From NCBI GenBank assembly GCA_014338405.1, contig JTDE01000993.1:73176-137175 (forward strand): DNA of 64,000 nucleotides. Reading direction: 5' to 3'. Every line of letters begins with the position of its first letter. The first letter of the stretch is position 1. A program made the position numbers and the translations under genes. Origin of the DNA: Paragonimus skrjabini miyazakii. Its lineage: Eukaryota; Platyhelminthes; Trematoda; Plagiorchiida; Troglotrematidae. This document shows, piece by piece, positions 24,253 to 35,241 of the stretch. Below the pieces are notes generated by a model. The model searched no databases, was not told the DNA's origin, and saw nothing but the letters and a program-made list of their open reading frames with translations.

Positions 24253-25509
24253 TTTTGTCATCCCACAGTGATTGTGTGCTTGTGACAACAGCTTTCAAAC
24301 GAAGATCATTAGACAGTATACTTCAGTTGAAGAGGTCGATAGCATTTGGAGATACTAAGCTGTTTTCGTGTGTTCCAGTATCAGTCATGAGCGCATGTCT
24401 ACTTATAGTATAAAGTTATCTTACTCGCTGTGTTGTAGTCACGTCGACTGAATTCCACGAGATTAAACTGCCCTCTTTCAACAACAAACAGCTCAGTAAA
24501 AGCAGCACTTTTCTGCTGTTCAGGTTTTCTTGCTCAAATGGGGAAGCATAGAGTTAACTATTCTCGTCAACCATACATCATCACGAATACCTTAAAGACT
24601 TTGTCTTAATCGTTCCAATATGATCGTGACCTCAGTATTTATAATAGGTGTATGATGGCAAACATGTATTATGTATGCATAGTGCATTTTTGCTGGTTTT
24701 CCGATTTCGTGTGCTGTCATGTGGATAATGATAGCTATCTAACACTTGAGCTTATTGTTAAAAAGATACACCAGACACTAAATCAGCACTTGTTCAACTG
24801 GACATTCAAAGTCCTTGTGTGTGGTAATTATTTCATGATTTTATTCCCCGGGAATAATGCCTGAAGCGATAAACGTTTAGCTAGCTTGTGAAGAACGCGG
24901 CCTGGCCATCTCAGAATAAGTAATTTGTAGAGCATGACAGCATGAGGCGTGATCATTAGGACCTTCTAAATCAATTTCACCAATTCTGAAGGTAGTATTA
25001 TTCCAGCAGTGATTTCAGGTAGGTATAGACCCTCGTAATTCGGCCACCAAGGAGAATCGCATACGGTCTTGAAGAGTCAGACAAAATATATGAGCGAGTA
25101 ACCGTTGTATTCTCCTTATGTGTAATCTAAACCTCGGAGTTCATCTAAGTCAAGAATCACAGGTCTGAAAAATCTCCTTTTGCTTCGTTTCTGTGAAGCG
25201 TTTGGATTTTTTAACAACTGTTACTACAAAATACTGTCCGTCAATACTTTTCCGGTAGCCATCTTAGATCTGCGCGGTCGTCTAGTGAACTTCCGTTCGC
25301 TCACTTTAAACCCTGCTTACAGTCATTTGTTTCATGTGTCTTGACCTGTGAACTGGAGTTTGCATGACTTGACTGAAGGTAAGGTGACGGATTGCCGACA
25401 CTTAATATTACTGCCAGTGATAATTGGTTACGACTAAGTAGTTGAACACTTTGATCAGTATAACTCGACAAGTCCCCATAAATGATGGCGGCTTTTGTAT
25501 TCCCATTTT
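24253..25509. other. Intergenic DNA
   Basis: No gene or repeat recognised; a 70-residue frame at 24652-24864 has no motif. Confidence 0.5.
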
Positions 25510-25655
25510 CAAGAGAGAGAAAACGCTATGATGAGTAGTGCATATCCTTACCAAATCCGGGATTGAAACTTCAGTCACGCTTTCATGGAGAAACTGTGTT
25601 GATTACTGTGTCAATGACCGCACATTAGACACGACAGAAGTACCCTATACAAAGT
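25510..25655 (-). mobile_element. SINE-1 copy, head half only
   Basis: Minus-strand copy keeping the head (GTGTCTAATGTGCGGTCA, ACAGTAATCAACACAG, CATGAAAGCGTGACTGAAG) and GGATATGCACTACTCATCAT, where the ribozyme core begins but is mutated. GCACTA of stem I is kept. The tail half is missing. Confidence 0.75.
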
Positions 25656-27430
25656 TCAATTATTTTCATTGACGAAAGCTATTAGAAACGAAACCGAGAC
25701 CTGGTACATTTTTTATTGGGAACGGCTGGAAAATTTCCGGGGAGTGTTCACTACAAACAATTATAAGTAAAGCCTAACTTGTATTGCACGCAAATCTGGT
25801 GAAAGACCATAAAGCAAACGTAATTAATAAAAAAAGATCAGTTAGATGAAAACGAAAGAAAATATGTAGATCGAGAATTATGACAATATAAAAAGAACGA
25901 TTGAAAATAAATTTTGATATGTTTTCCAACAATCATAATTTTAGATTTATTGTTATAATAGATACGTTTTCGAATCTTTCTTCTTTTCGGAAAGAAAGGT
26001 ATATGATATAAAGACAAAAGAAAATCAACTATGGCAACACGTATAATAAAATCTCTACTGGTCTTATCTCACGGTTACTTCTTTAGATTTGTCCAGCTAA
26101 CGACACAGCTTCTAGTTTATCCTAAACGGGAAGCCGAACAGAGTTAACTGGAAGTCAAGTTTATCATAATTGCACTATAAATCATGCGCTATTCATTGTG
26201 TCGGTTGTTTCTAACCAAATGCAGAGACTGGAATCATGATTATATACGATCTACGCTGTACAGTCATACGTAAGACACATCCGTGATATCGTAACCAGTG
26301 AAATGAAACTACCGCCTGTTACCAACACACGGAGCTCCACATCATCACTGTCCATCTGATACTGTCACGAAGTGTGAGTAATGTGACGCAGACAACAGTG
26401 ATCAAAAATGGATAACCCCTGAGAACGCATCTGACAGATTTTGCAAGCGTAGAACGCGCAATCATTCTGTTCCTCATTGAGAGAAGATTGTCACACCGAC
26501 ACTAGAATTGTATGAGGTTAGTAAAGGTCGACGGGATCCTCTTCTATTAGGATCAGTACTCACCCATTTCATAATGAAGAACTACGTTAGAGGCTGCAAC
26601 ACTTGCTTGGTAGATTTAACCGGTCAGATTTCAGAATAACGGAATACATGTTTCTCTCTTAGTTTCACTAATGAAATTATGCAACTTTATTCCGCCAGTA
26701 TTAACAATAGCTTCGGAAAAATAGTACGAAATATTCGAAGTTCTACTGACAACCATTGGTTAAACAACGGATCAGGGTAAAAGTCAACAGGAATTTTCAT
26801 TCACGTTTTCAAATGAATCATTATCATTCTTACTCTCTTTATCATGCACCTCTAAACTGCACTCCAGCAGGTCCTTTCCAACATCTCACTATCCATCTGA
26901 CCTTGAAGTACTGCGTATGACAACCGGTTAGAGGTATGCTGATCACTTTCGCCGCATAAATCATTTGTAACGTAGTGTATACGTATTCCAGGATTATATA
27001 TGCATCACGTGAAGCGAAACGCCAGACAATGGCGATAATAATCTGTACCTTGGTTGAAGGTGACAAGCAACTCTTCGCTAAGTGATACCGATTATATTAG
27101 TGGCGAAGAGAAAACTGGAGAAATGAAAACGTTTTAGTGTAAATCACTTAGAACATATGAGTTCGAAAGTACTATATTTTGGTCTTCTGTCTTTTCCAGT
27201 TGAAGCTGCTATAGGTGATAAGTTTTGGACCGGGGGATTGCCCTTGAGCCAAACGGGTCTCCGATAGGAACGTAATAAATTTACTGATATCTACAATATG
27301 TGAATTGAACTCTTCATCTGAAAAATATTGCGTTTATGGTATTTACTATCTCATTTGTTGACAGGAATGTGTGTTCTATCAACCCACAAAATAGATCTAC
27401 TGTAGAGAAAAAAGTTAACCTTTCGTGTAA
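25656..27430. other. Intergenic DNA
   Basis: AT-rich; no gene or recurring repeat recognised. A 74-residue minus frame (26842-27066) is without motif. Confidence 0.5.
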
Positions 27431-27889
27431 AAGTATAGATCTCATGATAATGGAAACTTTTTTCGGTTTTCTGTTGATTCCAGAGAGATTTCGTTCCGAA
27501 GCTGCGCACGATGCGGTCTTCTTTGCCAGGGTAACCAGGACTTGTTTCTATTCCTTGAAAGTCGGGTTATGATTCGATTATCCATTGACCCTGATTACAA
27601 TGGTCCTTTGATAGTAGTTTCAGATGCTGAAATCCAGTTTACTGATTGTAGTACAGTGTCACTTTGTCGAAGACTGGCTCCTAGAATTTTATGGCTGAGT
27701 GCACTTCCGTCAAGGATTTCCATCAGTACTCAGGATATTGAAAGTATATTAGTCGACGGATTCTACTCGACGTTAACTGGTTTGATCTGGAGTGATACTG
27801 TGAAAATCGGTCAATCTAAGAGAGATGAACCATTGTCCATAGCTAAAGCAGTTGGGATCAACGTGATGAATTCATTAATTAGCCATTAG
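27431..27889 (+). CDS. Possible terminal coding exon, unknown protein
   Basis: Plus-strand frame open for about 152 codons from 27431 to a TAG at 27887-27889. The last 110 residues look protein-like, with alternating hydrophobic and polar stretches (for example LSIDPDYNGPLIVVSDAEIQ, then DIESILVDGFYSTLTGLIWS near the end). GTTGATTCCAG at 27473-27483 is a plausible splice acceptor, giving an exon 27484-27889. An overlapping frame (27336-27572) is also open. I recognise no domain. If real it would be the last exon of a plus-strand gene whose upstream exons I cannot find. Confidence 0.35.
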   Translation, partial: KYRSHDNGNFFRFSVDSREISFRSCARCGLLCQGNQDLFLFLESRVMIRLSIDPDYNGPLIVVSDAEIQFTDCSTVSLCRRLAPRILWLSALPSRISISTQDIESILVDGFYSTLTGLIWSDTVKIGQSKRDEPLSIAKAVGINVMNSLISH

Positions 27890-28184
27890 TCGCATATAGC
27901 TAGTAACAAGAGGTAATCGTCTAGCAAATTTTGGGTGAAACCATCAGTTAACAGTAATGTCTACTGAGGCACAACTGAGAAAAACCAACAACAATCATCC
28001 AGGTCAAGGAACACCTTCGAACGAAAGTATGGAGATACGTGATTCACAAAAATCAGTCAGAAGTGTTCGTTATTGTTTCCGTGGTTATCGTCTTTCACAT
28101 GTTACACGGATAACGTCAAACTGTTAATGAAAAACAAACATTCTACATCTAGGTTGCAAATGATTCCCAGCTAATTGCATATTT

Positions 28185-28240
28185 CGCATTTCCACAGACT
28201 TTTCAGCTAGCCTTTCTAAAAGGAAGATCATACTTCAGTT
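28185..28240 (-). mobile_element. SINE-1 fragment
   Basis: Reads on the plus strand as CGCATTTCCACAGACTTTTC followed by AGCTAGCCTTTCTAAAAGGAAG, matching the reverse complement of the SINE-1 module between ribozyme and tail (compare 29150-29192). The rest is too diverged to follow. Confidence 0.5.
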
Positions 28241-28462
28241 TCGTTCATGTCGGAGTTCATTTGCATGTGGTAAGTCGATCATTGTTAAGTTGAAGCCATA
28301 GACACACCGATCAACATGGTTGACATTTGAAAACATGATCGGGGTTTAAATTCCAGTCATAACACCAATGAACATATCTAACAAGTGTGAAACCACCAGT
28401 GTCTAGCATTTTCTTCAAAAACAGTTGTCTGGAGGGTTTATGGAAGGCGAGGGATCTACAGT

Positions 28463-28510
28463 CGACAATGAGTGATGTTCAAGTTATAAATGGTCAAATC
28501 CCGGGCTACT
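28463..28510 (+). mobile_element. SINE-1 tail fragment
   Basis: GAGTGATGTTCAAGTTATAA then ATGGTCAAATCCCGGGCTAC matches the SINE-1 tail (compare 44842-44885). Confidence 0.6.
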
Positions 28511-29118
28511 TTAAAATCTGGATGACTGACTTTGAGTCTATTTCTTCGTAAGATCACATAGTGTGAGTCCTGTAGTTAACCTTAGGGAGAAGCACCTGGT
28601 AAAATTGCTCATATCGGCGCGAATGAGTCCACTGAGCAAACGGGTAAGACAACCGTTAATTGTCAATCTTCAAGTGAACGTTAATTGGAGATTCACAAGA
28701 TGAAATAAAAAGGGTAAAAGCACTACCCTACCGTCGGATCACCGACAGCTCCTACTGATCCGCATAATCAGTTCGCATCCGGTTTTTCGGTTCAATGTAA
28801 TCGTTGGTTCAATATTTAGTTAAAACCTCGTGTTTATCAGTTTTATGTATTGCAGTATAAATAAATTTAAACTTGTTAATTGCTCAGGGCAAGTTTTCCA
28901 CAGTTTGGGTGAACAGTTCTCTGTGTGGTTGACCATAGGTGTATGCAATGCGATTGTTATCAAACTAGTCTTAGGTTGCCCACTCCAATAATGAAAAATG
29001 ACTTTTTCAGACAGTTCAGAGTGCCTAGAGATCTTTCAGGTTTAACATTCACTTATTGGCTGTTGTCAGGGGATATAATGTCAGGCAGTGCAGTTCGGAT
29101 TTTGATTTTTCACATAAA

Positions 29119-29375
29119 TGGGACATCATTCACACTTGGTCGTAGTTGTCGCATTCCCATAGACTTTCTAGCCAGCCTCTTTCGAAAAGAAGCAATAGAC
29201 TCGAAATTCGCTCTTGTTAGAGCCCGTCAGTAGTGCATATCCTTACCAGGAGCGGGACAAGAACTTTAGCGGTCACGCTTTCATAAGGCATTCGTGTTTA
29301 CCACTGTGCAATTGACTTCACACTAGGCACGACTGAATTATCATTTGTGAACGCTCGACCATTTTCGCTTGTGAG
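29119..29375 (-). mobile_element. SINE-1 copy F, full length
   Basis: Complete minus-strand copy. From the 5' end: CTCACAAGCGAAAATGG, TCGAGCGTTCACAAATGATA, the A-box region CACAGTGGTAAACACGAATG, CGTGACCGCTAAAG, GATAAGGATATGCACTACTG with the ribozyme (29192-29236), the TTTCGAAAGAGGCTGGC module, GGGAATGCGACA and the tail. One of the least diverged copies, useful as a reference for boundaries. Confidence 0.9.
29192..29236 (-). ncRNA. Hammerhead-like motif, mutated core
   Basis: Same layout as the intact motif at 43861-43905. Stem I is GCACTA against TATTGC (one mismatch), and stem II GCTCT-AACA-AGAGC is intact. The two catalytic boxes are damaged: CTGACGG instead of CTGACGA and GAAT instead of GAAA. 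It should not self-cleave. Confidence 0.8.
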
Positions 29376-31448
29376 TAATGCTGTGATTGCCCGATTGTCA
29401 CGTTAGGAAACACAGTTACTATCCTGTTAACTCCAATCGATGACTCTTCGACTAGGATTTCTCTGCTAACTGAAATCGTAAGAATCATTAACTTATAGAA
29501 CGATAGTTTGTTTACTGATGCGTTGTAGGAGATTTTGTTACAATGTAGCAACAGCATCAATGTAAAACGAATTTGCCATCGGCGTTGGTAGGCGAACGCA
29601 GTCGTACTAAAGAATACTTTTAGTCTATTAAGGTTAAACTGTACGACCCAAGTTTGCGGCCACATTCGTCTGGGTTTGAACAGAAGTAAAGTTTACAGTA
29701 TCTTCACTGTTAATCTTCAAACAGAACAGACTAGGCACATCCTCATTTCTGTGGTCAGCGAATTTTCTAGACACATCCAATCAAGCGTTTGAGTTTCGGT
29801 CAACCCCCCCGAGCGACAGACTGGTTAAAGTGACTAACTCCGCTGACAAGTGGTAATTAGTCGGAAGTATGGTAGCAAACGAAACGAATTTGTCAAGACC
29901 TCATTAAATACGTTTAGTCCGGTAAAAAAAATTCAGGCACCAATGGTGGTAGTCTAATTGGTATGAAGTCATTTGGTGGAGTGAACTAAAGTTTTGGTCG
30001 ATTCATCGTAGAAGACCAAAAAAAAGAAAGCATTAAACAACTAGGTTTCCTTCTTCAAAAATACAACTTGAAAACGTTTAAGCTAATCCTTAACTTGTGT
30101 GAAATCCTTTTACGGATTCAAAAAGAAAACACAATTCACAACCAGGTGTTTTAGCGTTTTTAAGAATATGTATGTAAAGAGGATAGGAAATGGCCTCATT
30201 CAATAGGTGTGATGCTCAAAATCCCGTCACTCATGGTGTACTCAAATCTCTCAGTGATAAATAGGAATTGGAAGTAAGTGATAGCTCGAACATTCGTATA
30301 GAATAGCTAGGATTTGAGTCATCATTATAAATGTACAGTCGACGGTTTTTCTCAATGGAAACTTGAATTGATCGATATGAACGTCGACGGACGTCCCGTG
30401 TGGTGGCAGCACACTGTCGACGGTTTCCGAAGAAGACTCAAATCGCAAACTGCAAATAATCACGCAAGATAGAATTAATTAGTTACAGTATTTTCAACAA
30501 AACAACGAAAATTCACGAACACAAGTTTTGTGATAGTAAATGATAGTACGAATGCAAAACTTGATCATCACCAAAATGGATAGTTGCTACCCCCTCACTC
30601 TAATTATCAACTAACCACATACATAATTGGTTTGAGACAGTCGTATCGTAGTTAATCACTGACATCTACAGTAATGGTTATCTTAGACTTTAGCTTAAAA
30701 ACTAACTAGCTTCAATAAACAGTCCAGAATATGATATGTTTTTTGTTAGTAAAAGGAACATAAAAATCCATCAACGTCATTGTTTTGTAACTGTTGTTTG
30801 AAAGTAATCTCAATGTAATTCCATCGCATTAAATTTCCAATTAATTACAAAAAGATACATCAAAAGTTCCATACGGGAGTTTTTATCTACCGTTATGGTG
30901 TGTTTTGTAACCTCGGTTATAAACATACGGATGTATCTAATATTCTGTGTTGTTCTTTTGTTCAAAGGCATCGTGTTTCATTACAAACTTATATATGATG
31001 TAACTTTAAACACTGAACTATTCTGTGAACATATTGATAGATTTGAGCGATCGCACAGTCTAGTCTGGTTTTGATAATAATGCGGACACAATCGTTTTAC
31101 TGTCTAATTCAGGACCTTTACTTAGCATTGAATTAAGATTTCTTGATTCTGTAGAGGAAATCTCAGGGGAAGTTTCAGATATTTTTTTTAATGAATTGAA
31201 GGCAATGACTTCCTAACCCAAAGATGTAAGGACTGTCATTAGATTCATCAGGAATTCTAAATATATATAAACATTGACTACTATGAGTTCGGTTGACTGT
31301 GGTCACCACTTACTAAACGTCTTCTAGTTTGTAACGTTGAGTTTATCTCATTGACTTTTGCGATAACGTGTTGAATGATGTCCACTTTTGCATTGGTGAT
31401 GATTTTCCGTCCAACATGGAAGGAGAAATTAATTCTGCTATTCAGAAT
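29376..31448. other. Intergenic DNA
   Basis: No gene recognised. Minus frames at 29318-29665 (115 residues, overlapping the SINE) and 30251-30463 show no motif. Confidence 0.5.
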
Positions 31449-31747
31449 AGATCCAATTGCGAAAACTCTGGACTTCCGCTGAATTCGAACCAATGACAGA
31501 AACAATATACCCAAACGCAGTAAATGCTCTACCACTTGGGCTACGAAGCCATGCCAGAAGCTCGGAATTTTCACATTTGGACCTAGTTATCCACCCAGCC
31601 AACCGTGTCATATGGAATCCATCAAATGAGCTTTCGTCGTGGCTTCGTAGCTCAGCTGGTAGAGCATTTGCCGCGTTTGGGTATGTTGTTTCTGTCACTG
31701 GTTCGAATCCAGCCAAAGTCCAGAGTTTTCGCAATTGGATCTCTTCT
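31449..31747. mobile_element. SINE-2 fold-back element 1
   Basis: Inverted repeat with arms 31449-31555 (minus) and 31639-31747 (plus), about 105 bases each, round an 83-base centre. Each arm is a tRNA-like SINE-2 head. On the right arm GGCTTCG (31641), A box TAGCTCAGCTGG (31648-31659), a D-stem GCTC/GAGC, B box GGTTCGAATCC (31700-31710) and the family tail GCAATTGGATCTC are clear. The left arm has matching boxes in reverse, with substitutions. The centre (TTTTCACATTTGGAC and AATCCATCAAATGA) matches part of the centre at 51250-51682, so the palindrome is inherited as a unit. Confidence 0.85.
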
Positions 31748-32368
31748 AAGTTAGTAAATCTGCCGAACTACTTATTAGTAGTACAATCCTATTGTTGTTG
31801 TCCCCATTCATGGGTTCGTTATGAAAACATTTTCGAAAAGTGGTATGAATGGTACAGAAATTTTGCAGTCTTTGTTTCGTAGTGTAGTAATCAGTACAGC
31901 GGCCGTGTAAGCGTCTGAACCAGAATTCCACTTCCGGTAGGAGCAAAGAAATTTCTAAATTTCGGTAACAAAGACCAATGTGGTTTAAGAGTCAACAGAC
32001 AAACATTTGAAAACTACCTGCAGATGTAGAATATACTGGAAATCATTATGACGTACATGTGATTCAAACCTGTTTCGCGCCTATGCTCTGCTGCCGTAGA
32101 TCACAATTTTTGTTGAGGTCGAATCAAACTAACCACCTTATAAACATATAAACTTCCCTGGTCGTATTTATGCTTTCACCAAACGTATCTTTTGTAGGCA
32201 GTTCAAATCAATTAGCTTGGTAACTGAGAGCTATCTTCGCACATATTTACACGTGCAGCTGTGTTATACCAACGGAATTATGGTTGTAGCTAGGAGGTTG
32301 GATAAGGACGAGGAAAAATTGTTTGTAGACTGAAACGGAAATACAACATAACTGCTTGGCTGACAGGT
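31748..32368. other. Intergenic DNA
   Basis: No feature recognised. Confidence 0.5.
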
Positions 32369-32621
32369 GGATCGTGAATTGTGCAACCCGCTTGTCAGCC
32401 AGCAAGTTCTTCGACGCTATGATTACATGTCATACGCCTATGACAAGATGACATCTGCAAATGGTTGCGATTCATCAATAATATACATATTTGTGAGCTT
32501 GAAATTCAAAACCCTTGGTCGAAATAAGAAACAGAAATTGGTTGATCTTTGTGCTAAAATAGTTTTGTTATACTGTAGCAGTAGGATTCATATAAGAAGA
32601 ATTGATTACCAATGTTCTTAG
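32369..32621 (+). CDS. Possible coding exon, unknown
   Basis: A frame opens at TTGGCTGACAG/GTGGATCG (possible acceptor at 32368) and stays open for 84 residues. The first 33 residues (VDRELCNPLVSQQVLRRYDY and on to TSANG) look protein-like. ATATTT/GTGAGC at about 32492 is a plausible donor, which would give an exon of about 125 bases. No domain recognised. Confidence 0.25.
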
Positions 32622-34176
32622 GTGAAGACAACCGTACTAATAAAAAACCGGACTTGGACTCACGACATAAACACTGGAAGTTTGAATGTTTCCCGGATCA
32701 CCCTATCGTGGGTTCTGACTAACAGTCGTTTGGATTTAACGTAGAACAGCATTTTCTTGTCCGAATCGTGTTGAGGACTTAATGTTTTTTCGGCTGTTTT
32801 CATTTTAAGGAAATCAGCGCTGGAATCTAAAGTTTTCACCTGGATTCATGATAACCGTTTGCTGACTTTTGACTTTTTTTAAAGGTTGATAGCGTGCTCG
32901 GTGATGATTACATGTTTTCTGCCAATGAGATGATCACCACTGGTCACTTTTGAGTGTTAGTAACTTTATGTGGATTGAGGAGGGAACTGCAATTTGGAAT
33001 ATGAAATCAGCCATCATCTTGTTGCTAATCGATACTGTTACAGACTCATCCACTAGCCCTAAGGATAACACATTTCATGAGTACATTTAGATCGACATAG
33101 TGACCTGCATTATTGATAACCAGGACTTTGCCATGAGGCCCATTTTATCTTATATATTCAAATTTACTACTGTTTTGTGTTTATTAGGTATCGACGAGTT
33201 GTCAGTAGATTGTAAGGAACCAAAAGTTTTCCTCAAGTTTTATATTATGGGCAGGTCGTTCCTGTGCTACAGCGAATGAGCGTACGCATTTAGATGACGC
33301 GACTTGTGTAACTCAGAAGCGACGCTACGACACTCCGCATAGGTCTTAAGTCTGTGCAATGGAAACAACTGGCATTAGAAAACACACTTGGCAAACTTCG
33401 ATTTTATGTAGAAAACCGGAATGAATGACCCCTCACATTAAACGTTACCGAAAATTATCTTTTGTTTTACAACAACCATATCTGAGTTCTCTATTCTCTT
33501 CATAACTGTTCAGTCTGAATCTAAGTAACTCAACCTGTTTCATTCCGGTCAGTTTTGCTTAGCAAAATAAGACACTAGCCATTGTAAACACTGTTAAGTT
33601 TTTCCCAGAACTATGTGCTGGTGTTTGAATTTGATTTCTAGCTTTCCGCACGGGTGTACGACAGGAAGGAGATACAACTTCAGCCGTTTAGCCCCCCCCC
33701 CGCCTTACGACCTGGCAGCAAACGGCGACAGACGTTGATGTAACTGATAACCTGCTGCCGCCCCACTGGTTCACCCTACTACCGTGTCCGAGCGCGGGAG
33801 CAAATGGGCTAGCCGTGACCGAATTGGGACGATCGGATTGACAGGTTAGCCGGTTACATTCTCAGAAGGGCACAACCATCAGGTCCAGAAACAGGATGAG
33901 TTCACATTACAGGCAGCCCTCACTTTAACAGCCCGAACGGCACAGGTACATAGATCTAATCTTCTGGATTAACTAGACAATGCTGGAACGCACTAAACTG
34001 TGGAGTGATGTGCCTTACATGCGCGCACGGTCGACTGTTAGTTACTAAACGACTGTAAACTCTCTTCGACAATGATCATCTAGGAAAACTAAACATGTAG
34101 CTTTGCTCACTAGGTCGACGTAAAAAACGAACCCTCGTCTTCTGTCTTGATTTGATCTGCTGGCAAAGGTCCGTTT
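32622..34176. other. Intergenic DNA with a GC-richer patch
   Basis: 33690-34060 is GC-richer than its surroundings and starts with a run of ten C (33692-33701). It contains no frame above 60 residues and no repeat recurring in this window; possibly a diverged mobile element. Confidence 0.5.
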
Positions 34177-34509
34177 ATGGTGTATGAAATTGGTAATAGA
34201 TGTGTTCAAGTTTTCGTTGATCAATCCGATGAATGTTTAATCGAACTCAGTATGGTTAGAGTAAGAGTCACTGGTTTGCGAAGCGACAACAAAAATACCG
34301 GCTGCACGATCAGTATATGCAGTTTTAAATCAGCCACTCAATCCAAATGTTTTCACAAGCAATCTGGTTTATCTGCTATTGGTCGGCTATTAAAAGTGAA
34401 CTGTGTTGCAGTTGAAATGGTTGTCATTCTCCTTAGTGGTCTCATCTGGAAGTTTTGTATAAGGACACTAGTCGTTCTAGTTCACACCATACGCTTAGAG
34501 GAAAGGTGA
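34177..34509 (+). CDS. Doubtful ORF, unknown
   Basis: ATG-initiated frame of 110 residues, starting MVYEIGNRCVQVFVDQSDEC. A Val/Ile/Leu-rich segment near residues 78-104 could be membrane-spanning. CTGGCAAAG upstream could be a splice acceptor. No domain recognised. Confidence 0.2.
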   Translation: MVYEIGNRCVQVFVDQSDECLIELSMVRVRVTGLRSDNKNTGCTISICSFKSATQSKCFHKQSGLSAIGRLLKVNCVAVEMVVILLSGLIWKFCIRTLVVLVHTIRLEER

Positions 34510-35090
34510 TATTCTGTACCATAAGATGTTTGGGAACAATTTCACGTGTTCCGATAACCTAGTAGAGCAAGCCTGCAGTAAATTACGATATAACAGAGTT
34601 TTTCTGACATTTCTATATATCCACAAATAGGTCCAGACTAGGTGTGTTACGCTGACGTAAAAGGACAGAGAGTAGAAACGGAACTATCGCATTGCAATCT
34701 CAGCGCTTTGTGAAGAAAATCCCCGTCGAACCTCGCAACCTATTTGGGTTAGCACAAGCTGACTATACGTCACTGTGGCATGACTGTGCTTAAAAACATC
34801 GGTTGCAGAGGAGTAAATGAAGCAACTGGCGCTGCTTTGGTCCAAGCCCATTTGGAGTGTATAGACCTGAGCCAGCAAAAATCATCCACTGGAACCAGAA
34901 TGAGCTGTGTAAATGTAACATATCGAGTACCTCAATTCGCGCACAAAATCCGAAGCTACTGGCTTTTAGCGAAGCCACGTTGATCAGAGCTCACCAGCCG
35001 GCGCTATATGCACAAAAGTGGCTGAAACAACCCATAGGATTGCCTTGGTGGTGAGGACATAATACGTGATTTGACTGTATACTTGTGCAT
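34510..35090. other. Intergenic DNA
   Basis: No feature recognised; mutually overlapping short frames on both strands only. Confidence 0.5.
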
Positions 35091-35241
35091 ACCCTGTCTA
35101 TCTCTATTTGTGTGCCATATATATAAATAGCATGTTTTACGTTTGCGACTGATGAGAGTAAACGAAATGTTAACAAATAGCAACATGTGTCTTCTTTCTG
35201 CATTGATGAAGTTAATAAAGGGAACTCAGTATTTCAACTAT
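35091..35241 (+). mobile_element. PLE-associated hammerhead repeat, decayed copy
   Basis: Shares with 60534-60676 the run CCTGTCTATCTCTA, an ATATA stretch, CATGTTTTACGTTTGCGACT, GATGAGAGTAAACGAAATGT, then GTCTTCTTTCTGC, GATGAAGTTA, GGGAAC and TTTCAACT. The ribozyme core (35148-35190) keeps CTGATGA and GAAA, but the cleavage-site U is A, and one stem I pair is lost (TAGCAA for TCGCAA), so it should be inactive. Confidence 0.85.

Noticed and set aside
28925..29233. 102-residue plus-strand frame
   Set aside because: Its C-terminal third is the reverse complement of SINE-1 copy F, and the remainder has no motif.
31641..31720. tRNA gene
   Set aside because: A and B boxes, D-stem and T-stem are good, but the anticodon stem does not pair, the acceptor is imperfect in this copy, and the same sequence recurs as a SINE head with a common non-tRNA tail.
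31438..31882. Two mutually antisense frames (31457-31882 plus, 31438-31734 minus) that give near-identical peptides starting MRKLWT
   Set aside because: They are the two arms of the SINE-2 fold-back element read in opposite directions, not proteins.
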